Assembly: GCF_005116475.1 (NCBI RefSeq) | Contig: NZ_SWBO01000009.1 | Location: forward strand, 62,177-126,176 | Length of the DNA stretch: 64,000 nucleotides | From: Pedobacter cryotolerans | GTDB taxonomy: Bacteria > Bacteroidota > Bacteroidia > Sphingobacteriales > Sphingobacteriaceae | Reading direction: 5' to 3' | In this document: one piece after another, positions 38,367 through 46,135 of the stretch | How the letters are laid out: each line of letters opens with the position of its first letter | How positions within the stretch are numbered: position 1 is the stretch's first letter | The notes under the pieces: model-generated | What the model saw: the letters and a program-made list of their open reading frames with translations, nothing else | Told to the model about the DNA's origin: nothing | Databases searched by the model: none | Translations under genes and position numbers: made by a program

Positions 38367-38591
38367 GAGGCTACAGCTCACGGTCATTAAGTTAAGCTTT
38401 TTAAAGCGGTCGTCCTTGCGAGGAAAGCGTAGCGACAGCCTGTACCGACTTTCAGCAAAGCAATCTTTTCTGCAGGTTGGTATCTAGTAGCGAAAATGCA
38501 TGAAAGATTGCTTCGCTCTGTGAAAAACAGAAACTCGCAATGACGAGCGATGTTCCATAACTTAATGACATTGGGCTACAGCTTCGCCCTC
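38367..38591. repeat. Nested composite REP palindrome
   Basis: The 300-base gap between upxY and the asnB-like gene is almost wholly filled by nested inverted repeats. The outer arms are TCATTAAGTTAA (38384-38395) and TAACTTAATGA (38558-38568). Inside them GTCCTTGCGAGG (38412-38423) pairs with CTCGCAATGACG (38534-38545), and innermost CAAAGCAATCTTTT (38456-38469) with GAAAGATTGCTTCG (38502-38515). In addition GGCTACAGCT occurs as a direct repeat at both ends (38370 and 38574). It looks like one element inserted in another. Confidence 0.8.
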
Positions 38592-38633
38592 TCAGTCACA
38601 GTTAATTTTTGTAACTTGTTAATTTATAGGTTA

Positions 38634-39185
38634 TTATTTCAGTGGCTCAATATGTGCCATTGAGGTTTTAATTAAAATTGAAAAACCCAGGTTTTCTAAT
38701 CGTAAAACTAAACTTTTTTTGCTCTTTAAAGATACTAATTCGGCAATAATTCCTTTAAATGGACCAGCCTTAATTAAAACTTTTTCGCCCAAAGAAATTT
38801 CATGTTCTACAAGTTCTAAGTCGGCATTATTAGCTAGTAATAATTTTAAATCTGCTATTTGTTTAAGTGGTATTGATGCAATTTTACCAGTAAAATAAAT
38901 GAACCGCGATACGCCATAAGTCATCAGTACCTCGGTATATTCTTTTGAGGAGATGTAAACAAATAGATACGACCTTAACAAAGGCTCTTCCGTTATTTTT
39001 TTTCTATCGCTCCATTGTTTTTCTACCTTAATTAAAGGAAGATAGGTTTCAATATTTTTTCTATTTAACTCCTCTTGCGTTTTTTTCTCAGCTCTAGAAC
39101 GAGTGTAAATAGGATACCATTTGTACGAATTGTCAATCAATGTGATAGGGTTGATTTGTTTTTGTTGAGCATGACAAAAAAACAA
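38634..39185 (-). CDS. UpxY-type transcription antiterminator (NusG paralogue)
   Basis: A 183-residue NusG-like protein with an N-terminal NGN domain (WYPIYTRSRAEKKTQEELNR, EEPLLRSYLFVYI, VSRFIYFTGKIASI) and a C-terminal KOW segment (LGEKVLIKAGPFKGIIAEL). In Bacteroides such proteins bind RNA polymerase and let it read through long capsule operons, and they are specific for their own locus. The position within a polysaccharide locus and the divergent N-terminus argue against housekeeping NusG. Unusually it is the third gene, behind wza and wzc. The ATG used gives about 20 residues ahead of the NGN fold, so a slightly later start is possible. Confidence 0.9.
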   Translation of the reverse strand: MFFCHAQQKQINPITLIDNSYKWYPIYTRSRAEKKTQEELNRKNIETYLPLIKVEKQWSDRKKITEEPLLRSYLFVYISSKEYTEVLMTYGVSRFIYFTGKIASIPLKQIADLKLLLANNADLELVEHEISLGEKVLIKAGPFKGIIAELVSLKSKKSLVLRLENLGFSILIKTSMAHIEPLK

Positions 39186-39246
39186 TATTATTTAAATAAA
39201 GACTTTCTCAACTAATTAATTTTATTCGTTATTTCCTCTCTATAGA

Positions 39247-39290
39247 GACCTCGACACCTCGACACCTCCACATCTAACCACCTCAACCCC
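39247..39290. repeat. Word-repeat tract between wzc and upxY
   Basis: ACCTCGAC occurs twice in tandem (39248-39263) and continues as ACCTCCAC, then ACCACCTCAACC. The plus-strand tract is nearly free of G and unlike the coding DNA around it. It lies in the 107-base spacer between wzc and upxY, just past the wzc stop. Confidence 0.6.
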
Positions 39291-39292
39291 AT

Positions 39293-41692
39293 CTACTTCT
39301 TTTTCCAAAACTCCCACCATTTTTTAGGGTCATTATCATAATATCCTGATCCAGCATAACCAGAATAATCAGAATAATAATAGGTGCTATTGCCACCACC
39401 TCTAGAGTAATCGGTGGTGTAGTAGTTAGAGTGTAGTGCATCATCTCCAAATGCATTAAGTACAATTGCTAAATTACTTAAGCCATACTCACGAGATAAC
39501 CTTTCGGGAATAGCTGCTGCTCTAAGTTGAGATTTGCCAGATCTTATTACAAATAAATTTACATCAGACTGCCTGATTAAAGGAATAGCATCAGACACTA
39601 AACCAACGGGAGCAGTATCTACTAACACATAATCATACAATGGGGCAAGTGTAGCCAATAGTTCTTTCATCTTTTCGGTGTGTAATAACTCCGAAGGGTT
39701 TGGTGGCACTGGGCCAGATGGCATAAAATCTAAACTATGTATTTCATCATGAGTAATTGCCTCTTCTAAAGTACATTGACCAGATAAGTAACTACTTAAT
39801 CCGATTTTATTATTGTTGCCAAAAGCTTTATGCATTTTAGATTTTCGTAAATCTGCAGCTATCAATATGATTTTTTTATCAATTAAGGCTAATGTACTCG
39901 CCAAATTTACCGTTACAAATGATTTTCCTTCTCCAGATACTTCAGATGTAACACAAATGGTTTTACTTTTTTTATTGGCAGCTAAAAAACTTAAATTGGT
40001 TCTAACTGAACGTACAGATTCTGCAAAAACGGATTTAGGTTTAGCCAATGATAGTGCTTGTCTGCTATCTTTATCAATAAATTCTGGGAATTTGCGTATA
40101 ACACCAATAATTGGTGTGTTTGTTAAGCCTTCTACAGTTTCTTTATCATATATGTATGGATTTAAGAAACGAACTAGTAAAATTAAACCAAAGCCAGCTG
40201 CAACACCTAAAAATGCTGCAGATGTGTATGCCGTATTTTCAACAGGAGAAATTGCGTAATAAGATGGATAAGCTGGATTTACAATAGATGCTCCTGGTAC
40301 AATTGCAGCAGCATTCATCTCTGCTTCTAACTTTTTTTCTGAAAGATAAGAGCGCACTTTGTTATTTACCTCAAAGTTTGTTTGCAATTTAACGTAGTTC
40401 TGTTGTTTTGCAGGGATAGTGCTAATGCTATTATTTACTCCCGAAATCTGATTGTTAATATAGCTAATTGTTTGTTGGTTTCGCTCTCTTAAAGACCTGA
40501 TGTTGCTTTTAATAGCAGATTTTAAATTTACAATTTGCTTGTCTAAATCTCTTATAGGTTGCGAATCAGAATTAAACTGACTTAGCTTTAATTCTCTATT
40601 GCTAACCATTGTATTAAGTTGGGTAACTAAAGGGCCTAGTGTGCTAGTTAACACACCTTCTAAATCTAAACCAATTTCAATTTTATTGCGGTTATTGTTA
40701 ACTTGATCTTCTAAATTTCTGATGGATAGCAGTTGCAAGTTTAAATCAGATTTTTGTTTTTCTAAATCAGCTAATTTTCCAACTGTTGTTGCTGTTGATG
40801 AAGGCAAATCGACAATTTTATTTCTAGTTTGAAAATCTGCTAAATTAGAACCCGATTTATTTGCCTCATTATCAATAAAACCTAATTGATTGTCTATAAA
40901 ATCAACAGTTTGCTTGGCAGAGCGTCTTCTCTGTGTAATGTCATACGAAACATATTCTTTCATAATGGCATTTAAAACATCAGCAGCAAAATCTGGGTTA
41001 GCATCTGTTTGACTTAAACTCATCACGTTAGTAAAACGAGCAGCTTCGCCAACATTTAAGCCTCCCATTGCCCTGCCAATAAAATCTTCTTTGCTATTAA
41101 ATTTAAACTGATAAGTGCCACTGTTTGGTATCTTGTCTTTAATACGGAAAACCATATTTCCTATATTAATATGCTGGCCGTACTTATAGCTTTTGGCTTC
41201 ATCTTTACCTTCAGCTAATGATAAACTAAATGTAAGGTTGTCTTTAGCGGTTACTTGATATAAAGCTCTGTCAAAATTTAAGGTGTCTTGTTTAATGATT
41301 TCTATCGCAAAAGGCACATTTGGATAAAGCTCTGTAGTTCTAACTCTTCCTTTTAAATAATAGCTTATTTTATAATCTAATGTTTTAACGGCATTCAAAA
41401 CAACTGCGTTACTTCTAATCGTAAAACTTTCAGCCTGTATTTTGTCGGTGTAATTATATACTTGAGATGACATTTGGTTGCCGGTACCTATATTTGGACT
41501 ACTTTCTTCAAGCTTTAAGGATGCTCCAGTTTGATACATTGGCGGGGTATAAAACAAGTGTATTTTCGCAATAATTAACGAAATAATTAAGCAGCCTACT
41601 ATCCAATACCAACGACTTAAAAAAACCTTAAAAATTTTATAAAAATCAATACTTTGACTAGGTTTTTTTTCAATATTATTTTGAGTATCCAT
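39293..41692 (-). CDS. wzc: Polysaccharide co-polymerase with tyrosine kinase domain (Wzc)
   Basis: A 799-residue inner membrane protein that controls chain length and links polymerisation to export. The N-terminal Wzz domain has a first helix (FLSRWYWIVGCLIISLIIA) and a long coiled periplasmic part; a second helix (AFLGVAAGFGLILLVRFL) precedes the BY-kinase. Walker A SEVSGEGKSF is near residue 583, Walker A' has LIAADLRKSKMHKAFG and Walker B YVLVDTAPVGL. The end is Tyr-rich (NYYTTDY, STYYYSDYSGYAG, SGYYDND), the usual autophosphorylation cluster. It shares one base with the wza stop. Confidence 0.96.
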   Translation of the reverse strand: MDTQNNIEKKPSQSIDFYKIFKVFLSRWYWIVGCLIISLIIAKIHLFYTPPMYQTGASLKLEESSPNIGTGNQMSSQVYNYTDKIQAESFTIRSNAVVLNAVKTLDYKISYYLKGRVRTTELYPNVPFAIEIIKQDTLNFDRALYQVTAKDNLTFSLSLAEGKDEAKSYKYGQHINIGNMVFRIKDKIPNSGTYQFKFNSKEDFIGRAMGGLNVGEAARFTNVMSLSQTDANPDFAADVLNAIMKEYVSYDITQRRRSAKQTVDFIDNQLGFIDNEANKSGSNLADFQTRNKIVDLPSSTATTVGKLADLEKQKSDLNLQLLSIRNLEDQVNNNRNKIEIGLDLEGVLTSTLGPLVTQLNTMVSNRELKLSQFNSDSQPIRDLDKQIVNLKSAIKSNIRSLRERNQQTISYINNQISGVNNSISTIPAKQQNYVKLQTNFEVNNKVRSYLSEKKLEAEMNAAAIVPGASIVNPAYPSYYAISPVENTAYTSAAFLGVAAGFGLILLVRFLNPYIYDKETVEGLTNTPIIGVIRKFPEFIDKDSRQALSLAKPKSVFAESVRSVRTNLSFLAANKKSKTICVTSEVSGEGKSFVTVNLASTLALIDKKIILIAADLRKSKMHKAFGNNNKIGLSSYLSGQCTLEEAITHDEIHSLDFMPSGPVPPNPSELLHTEKMKELLATLAPLYDYVLVDTAPVGLVSDAIPLIRQSDVNLFVIRSGKSQLRAAAIPERLSREYGLSNLAIVLNAFGDDALHSNYYTTDYSRGGGNSTYYYSDYSGYAGSGYYDNDPKKWWEFWKKK

Positions 41693-42498
41693 TAACGAGA
41701 AATTGTAAAGATTAAGACTGCTAAATTAACCACAACTAACAAGGGTTGTAAAATGTTACTAAAGCTTTGCAATTTGTCGCTAGTTGCTGCACCTTTTGTA
41801 GTTTGCAATACAATGATATCGTCGTTTTGTAGCACTAATTTTTTACTAGCTAAACTATTAATATCGTTTAAGTTAACATAAATAATTTCAGGTTTACTTC
41901 TGTCTCCTCTAATAATTTTTAAAGTTTTAGGGTCGGCTGTTTTAGTAATGCCACCAGCTTCGCCAATAATGTCAATTAATGTGGTATTATCTCTTTCTAG
42001 TAAAAAGTTTCCCTGTTTACTAAACTCTCCTAATAAGGTTACTTTTAAATTAACAATACTCAGCTCAATTATGGGATCGGGTAATAATTTTGATTTGTAT
42101 ATTCCCTCAATTTTTGCAGTAGCTTCTCTGCGGCTTAAACCCGCCACTTCTACTTTTCCAATTGCAGGTAAATTAACTTTGCCATCAGGTTGTACTTCAT
42201 AAGAAAGCACGGTATTAATTTTGCCAGTTGGACTGCTTGCTGCGCTTGTAGACCCAGCTCCTGTTGATGCGGTAGCACCCCATTCTTTATTCTGTACGTT
42301 TCTAATGGCTAATAAATCATTAACTTTAATTTTGTAATAAGAGTCAATTCCTTGGTCGTTTACCACATACACCTGTTTAATGGTGTCTGTTACAACATCA
42401 GTTGCTGCGTTAAATAAACTTCTTTCTTTACGAGCGCCACAAGAACTTAATATCAATACAAATGCAGTAATAAAATATAGGGATAATTTTTTATGCAT
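41692..42498 (-). CDS. wza: Polysaccharide export lipoprotein (Wza)
   Basis: A 268-residue outer membrane export protein. The signal peptide ends in lipobox LSSC with lipidated Cys20. The Poly_export region (YYKIKVNDLLAIRNV, VQPDGKVNLPAIGKVEV) and an SLBB domain (VTLLGEFSKQGNFLL, DIIGEAGGITKTAD) follow. The C-terminus is a single hydrophobic segment (LLVVVNLAVLIFTISR), a layout common in Bacteroidota rather than the amphipathic helix of E. coli Wza. It is the first gene of the minus-strand locus and divergent from the gene array at 42631. Confidence 0.94.
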   Translation of the reverse strand: MHKKLSLYFITAFVLILSSCGARKERSLFNAATDVVTDTIKQVYVVNDQGIDSYYKIKVNDLLAIRNVQNKEWGATASTGAGSTSAASSPTGKINTVLSYEVQPDGKVNLPAIGKVEVAGLSRREATAKIEGIYKSKLLPDPIIELSIVNLKVTLLGEFSKQGNFLLERDNTTLIDIIGEAGGITKTADPKTLKIIRGDRSKPEIIYVNLNDINSLASKKLVLQNDDIIVLQTTKGAATSDKLQSFSNILQPLLVVVNLAVLIFTISR

Positions 42499-42545
42499 AT
42501 TCTTAAAAGGAGTAAGGGTTAATTTTGTAAGTTTGATCCTAACTT

Positions 42546-42553
42546 CAAAAATA
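42546..42553 (-). promoter_or_regulatory. Candidate -7 box for the wza operon
   Basis: Read on the minus strand these bases are TATTTTTG, a match to TAnnTTTG, about 50 bases ahead of the wza ATG. No convincing TTG is found 20 bases further upstream, so the call is tentative. Confidence 0.35.
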
Positions 42554-42630
42554 CATTATTCAATTGTCTAAAAAAAGTGATTGAGAAGTAATTTATTTTT
42601 TTGTTTAATCATTTGCTAAACTTATAACTA

Positions 42631-43010
42631 ATGTATAAAATTTTAATATTAAGTATTTTATTTTTAATATGTTTCAGTATAGATGCAACAGCTGTAATAG
42701 GATGTCAAAGAGATAGCAATTAGATGTTTATACAAATCCACCAAGTGGATGGAATGAATGGACTACAGCTGTTAGAGAAAATTGTCCTTCTGGCTCAACT
42801 ACTTCAGATCAATACGCGAATGTAACAAGTTATACAACTTTCCCAGCAACTGTATGTTATATAGGTTTTTTGGGTTGGACAGGAGCAGGTAAATTGGTTA
42901 ATTACAGTATTTTAAACTGTCCAATTGATGATTATATTCCTTACTTAGCCTTAGTTATAAGTGTTTTTAGTTGTTTTTTTCTATCAAGAAGTAAAATGAA
43001 TCTTATATAG
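42631..43010 (+). pseudogene. Frameshifted small secreted protein with exosortase-type tail (paralogue 1)
   Basis: From ATG 42631 the frame gives a signal peptide (MYKILILSILFLICFSIDAT), then VIGCQRDSN, and stops at 42721. The continuing frame, one base back, reads LDVYTNPPSGWNEW, ENCPSG, ATVCYIG and ends NCPIDDYIP, a membrane helix and RSKMNLI at 43010. One missing T at about 42720 (AATTAG in place of AATTTAG) restores a protein of about 127 residues with the same four-Cys plan as its three neighbours. It is therefore a recently broken copy, a phase-variable state, or a sequencing error. It is divergent from wza with 132 bases between. Confidence 0.8.
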
Positions 43011-43235
43011 ATAATCTTACACTTGAAATCTCTTAGTTGAGTAATGTTGCGCAAAATCTTACTCATCACGTAACATTTCTCATCATATTAATTGTTTACA
43101 CAATTATTTTTTTTGTGCTAAATTCTTAAACAATATCATTGGTTGGGCTTAATGCTACATGAACTAAAGTTTTGCAGACTTTGGCTTTGAAATTGAATAT
43201 TGGTTAAACCAATTCTATATATTCAATCACTTTCG

Positions 43236-43709
43236 ATGAAATTATATCTCGTAATTTTAGCTTTCCTACTTTTATTTAATCATACAGTTACCAAAGCTCA
43301 ATCGGTCACAGTTCAAGGTTGCAACAGCGGCAGCTACATATATCTTCAACATATAGGATCAACTAATTTTTATGGAAATGTATACGAAGTTTACTTTAAT
43401 GGTACTAATCAGGGTGAGCGAATAAAAATTTATAATAATGATGATGGTTTAGCGACAACTAAATGCGATGAAATTAGTCCAGGTTCTATTGTGCCGACTG
43501 GAGGAAATCAATGCTGGATAGCAATTTCAGTTCCTGCTACCAATACCAGCACAGGAGCTACTTGGGCAACAAAAGTTAATGCTACCTATGTACCTTGTCC
43601 AATTAACAATGTTCCGATTGATGATTTTATTCCTGTTATTCTAGTTACAACAGTTTTATTTGGCCTGCTTTGTTTAAGGAAAAGTGAAAATAGGCTCTTA
43701 GCCAAATAG
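43236..43709 (+). CDS. Small four-Cys secreted protein with exosortase-type tail (paralogue 2)
   Basis: A 157-residue protein. Signal peptide residues 1-22 (MKLYLVILAFLLLFNHTVTK, then AQ). The mature part starts near VQGC (Cys29), has Cys77 and Cys93 (QCWIAI), and Cys121 in CPINNVPIDDFIP. A 16-residue hydrophobic helix and the basic end LRKSENRLLAK follow. The arrangement motif, helix, basic tail is that of an exosortase substrate. I chose ATG 43236 because it starts the signal peptide directly; an upstream in-frame start adds 12 unlikely residues. The body matches no fold I know. It has a 225-base leader and no close partner gene. Confidence 0.85.
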   Translation: MKLYLVILAFLLLFNHTVTKAQSVTVQGCNSGSYIYLQHIGSTNFYGNVYEVYFNGTNQGERIKIYNNDDGLATTKCDEISPGSIVPTGGNQCWIAISVPATNTSTGATWATKVNATYVPCPINNVPIDDFIPVILVTTVLFGLLCLRKSENRLLAK

Positions 43710-44136
43710 ATAATCGTAATTTAACCTTAATTTGTAAAGGGAAATACTTTTAGTTTGTGTATATATATTCAACTATTTTTCATCCTGTACAGCTATGCAC
43801 TTAATTTTGAAGCATCAAATTATTAAAATATGCTTTTAAATGTACTATATGTCTTTTGATAAGCCTTCGCAGAGATGATGCAAAATGAGAAATTGTTTAT
43901 CTCGTTAGATTAAATTGTTATTATTCGTAATGATGCGAACTAAAGGTGCCAAGGCATTCTACGAGTTAAAATTTACACTGATTTGTAAAATCATCTTACC
44001 CTTTTAAAGAGTTTTTAAAGCGTAATAAATTTAAATTTGATATAATTTCAATATTTGAAAAATAATTGCTTAATTAGATATAATTTTAATAGTAATTAAA
44101 TTTTTTAATTATCAATAAAATTATATCTAAATTCTC
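43710..44136. other. AT-rich leader of paralogue 3
   Basis: 427 bases without a gene. The right half is very AT-rich and includes TTAATTAGATATAATTTTAA and other near-palindromes. GCGAACTAAAGGTGCCAAGGC lies at 43936-43956 and shares GAACTAAAG with the leader of paralogue 2 (43169-43177). No complete TTG/TAnnTTTG promoter was found. Confidence 0.5.
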
Positions 44137-44532
44137 ATGCTCAAAAAAAATCTAATTTGCTTAATAGCCATCATCTTATTGTCAGTAAATACTGATAAAG
44201 TTTTGGCTGCTACTGGTTGTTTATATACTTCAGGTTATATATACCCTAATAGAAGTGGTAATTTTACTGGTAACCCTCCAGGTACTACATATGGAAATGG
44301 AAGTTATGAAAATTACAGTTTTAATGGTAGAGTTCTTGAAAATGATGTTTATTGTGTAGTCGAAAGTACTGTTCCATGTAGAATAGATGGTTCAAATGGG
44401 GTTTGGGGTGTTAAAGTCACTTTCTCATATGTTCAATGTCCTATTGACGATTATATTCCATTATTAATCACATTCATTTCTGGTGTTGGCTTATTTTATC
44501 TTAAGCGAAAAACAACTTATATGTTAGCTTAA
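44137..44532 (+). CDS. Small four-Cys secreted protein with exosortase-type tail (paralogue 3)
   Basis: A 131-residue protein. Signal peptide residues 1-25 (MLKKNLICLIAIILLSVNTD, then KVLAA). The mature chain has Cys28 in ATGC, Cys73, Cys81 and Cys101, the last in CPIDDYIPLL, which is followed by a hydrophobic helix (ITFISGVGLFYL) and KRK. The middle is rich in Gly, Asn, Tyr and Ser. Cysteine number and order match paralogues 2 and 4 although the rest is hardly alike, so these look like fast-evolving copies on a fixed disulfide plan. Confidence 0.87.
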   Translation: MLKKNLICLIAIILLSVNTDKVLAATGCLYTSGYIYPNRSGNFTGNPPGTTYGNGSYENYSFNGRVLENDVYCVVESTVPCRIDGSNGVWGVKVTFSYVQCPIDDYIPLLITFISGVGLFYLKRKTTYMLA

Positions 44533-44856
44533 TTTTAAATAAACTCTTGATTTATAAACTGTTTAAAAATGATTTAATATTTTAGTTTTAAACAGCAATT
44601 TAGCTATTGTTGGTGGGAAAGTCAACATGGAAAAAAGCCAAAGTAGCGCCTCCAATCACCTGTTAGCCTATCTTTAAATAGTTTCTTAATTGGAAGAATC
44701 TTTTAAATTTTAGAATAGCGCTTGTGTTAATTTTGCTTTTTATATTAATTTATTTCCATTCAATTTAAATTTTTTCTTTTAAGTATGCAATTGAAAAAAA
44801 ACTTTTGATATATCGCTGATTTTCATTAGGTTCAATCACCTGATAAATCCTAGCTT
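44533..44856. other. Leader of paralogue 4
   Basis: 324 bases without a gene. The phrase CAATCACCTG occurs twice (44653 and 44834). A GC-richer island (GGTGGGAAAGTC to AGCGCCTCC, 44612-44653) stands out in the AT-rich surroundings; ends GGTG and CACC could pair. I could not match it to a known riboswitch. Confidence 0.45.
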
Positions 44857-45321
44857 ATGAAAAAGTTATTTTTTATCATCCCTAAGGTTATTTTAAGATA
44901 TTTAGTTTTCCTCAATTTCTTGGTATTTTGCTCTTACGCTCGTGCGCAAGTGTACGGTTGTCATGTAGTTGTAGGTGTTTCAGATCGTATTTTTTATACT
45001 CCATACGGTGCTGGAAGCCCCACGGAATGGCAAACTGTAGTAGGGGGTGCAATAACTGCCACTGGTGAAACAGGTGGTTATAGGTCTGATGGAAGTGTTA
45101 CCTATGGCTGTATAGCAGATATTGGTGGTACTTGCACCGTTTATCAACAATACGAAATAAGTGCTGGTCCGCCACAAATTATAGGGATGAGGCCCTACAG
45201 AGTAGGTGTTTATGCAAGTATTGACCCAGTAAATTGCCCCATAGATAATTATATCCCCTTATTATTTATCTTTACCATAGGTATTACATTAATTAAATTT
45301 AAAAAAGTTGTACCATTATGA
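44857..45321 (+). CDS. Small four-Cys secreted protein with exosortase-type tail (paralogue 4)
   Basis: A 154-residue protein. Signal peptide residues 1-30, ending in SYARA. Mature cysteines are Cys35 in VYGC, Cys85, Cys93 and Cys127 in CPIDNYIPLL, followed by a helix (LFIFTIGITLI) and KFKKVVPL. The body contains Gly/Thr-rich stretches (GGAITATGETGG). It ends four bases before a GT2 gene, so this copy is the one most firmly tied to glycan synthesis by operon structure. Function unknown; by its tail it is a probable exosortase substrate. Confidence 0.87.
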   Translation: MKKLFFIIPKVILRYLVFLNFLVFCSYARAQVYGCHVVVGVSDRIFYTPYGAGSPTEWQTVVGGAITATGETGGYRSDGSVTYGCIADIGGTCTVYQQYEISAGPPQIIGMRPYRVGVYASIDPVNCPIDNYIPLLFIFTIGITLIKFKKVVPL

Positions 45322-45325
45322 TTAA

Positions 45326-46078
45326 ATGAAAGTAAGCATCATCACGGTAGTTTATAATGGCGAAAAATATATTAAAGATTGTATCGAATCAATCCTCGCT
45401 CAAGATTATCCTCAAATTGAATTGATTGTAATTGATGGTGCATCAATAGATTCAACAGTACAAATAATCCAATCTTATCAAAACAAAATCCATCATTTTA
45501 TTTCAGAACCAGACAATGGTATGTATGATGCGCTAAATAAAGGAATAAAATTAGCAACTGGCGATATAATTGGCGCTTTAAATGCAGATGATACATTAGC
45601 CACTAAAACAATACTAACAGAAATTGTAGCCTTCTTTAAAAAAACAAATGCTGATGGAATATATGGCAATTTAAATTATGTAAATGCAAAAAATACAGAA
45701 CAAATTGTTAGAAAATGGAGAACAAAACAACATCTAATCGGAGATTTTAGTGTTGGTTGGATGCCTGCACACCCAACATTATATTTAAAAAAAGAACTTT
45801 TTTATAAGTATGGTAATTATTCATTAAATTATGGTACCGCTGGCGATTATGAATTGATGCTTAGGTTTCTGTATAAATTTAAAATTAAAGCATTATTTTT
45901 AAATAAGTTAATTGTAAATATGCGTACTGGCGGAGTAAGCAATTCGTCGTTTAAGCAAAGATACTTAGCGTTTGTTAACGATTACAGCGCAGCAAAACAC
46001 AACACAATACCCATTCCGCTGCTAACAATTGTGTTAAAAAAAATATCAAAAATAACGCAGTTTTTGCATTCAAATTAA
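45326..46078 (+). CDS. Glycosyltransferase family 2
   Basis: A 250-residue GT-A transferase with SIITVVYNGEKYIKDCIESI, LIVIDGASIDSTVQII, the motif SEPDNGMYDALNKGIKLATG and the metal site LNADDTL. This subgroup (DNGMYDALNKG) is common in colanic acid-like loci (WcaE/WcaA type). It starts four bases after paralogue 4 and is followed by the WecA-like gene after 57 or fewer bases, so these three form a plus-strand operon divergent from the main locus. Confidence 0.93.
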   Translation: MKVSIITVVYNGEKYIKDCIESILAQDYPQIELIVIDGASIDSTVQIIQSYQNKIHHFISEPDNGMYDALNKGIKLATGDIIGALNADDTLATKTILTEIVAFFKKTNADGIYGNLNYVNAKNTEQIVRKWRTKQHLIGDFSVGWMPAHPTLYLKKELFYKYGNYSLNYGTAGDYELMLRFLYKFKIKALFLNKLIVNMRTGGVSNSSFKQRYLAFVNDYSAAKHNTIPIPLLTIVLKKISKITQFLHSN

Positions 46079-46135
46079 TTAATTTAACTTTCTATAAATT
46101 TATTGATACTTTTAGGCAGAAACTCAGCTTGTCTC

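Noticed and set aside
38634..39185. Housekeeping NusG
   Set aside because: It is in a glycan operon without rplK/rplA or secE nearby and its NGN domain is of the UpxY type.
39813..40259. 148-codon plus-strand open frame inside wzc
   Set aside because: It lies antisense to the conserved BY-kinase domain and its translation shows no protein-like features; a shadow frame.
44604..44668. Cyclic di-GMP or other known riboswitch ahead of paralogue 4
   Set aside because: A GC-richer island with GGGAAAG and GCCAAAG looked suggestive, but I could not form the conserved core or the flanking helices of any class I know.
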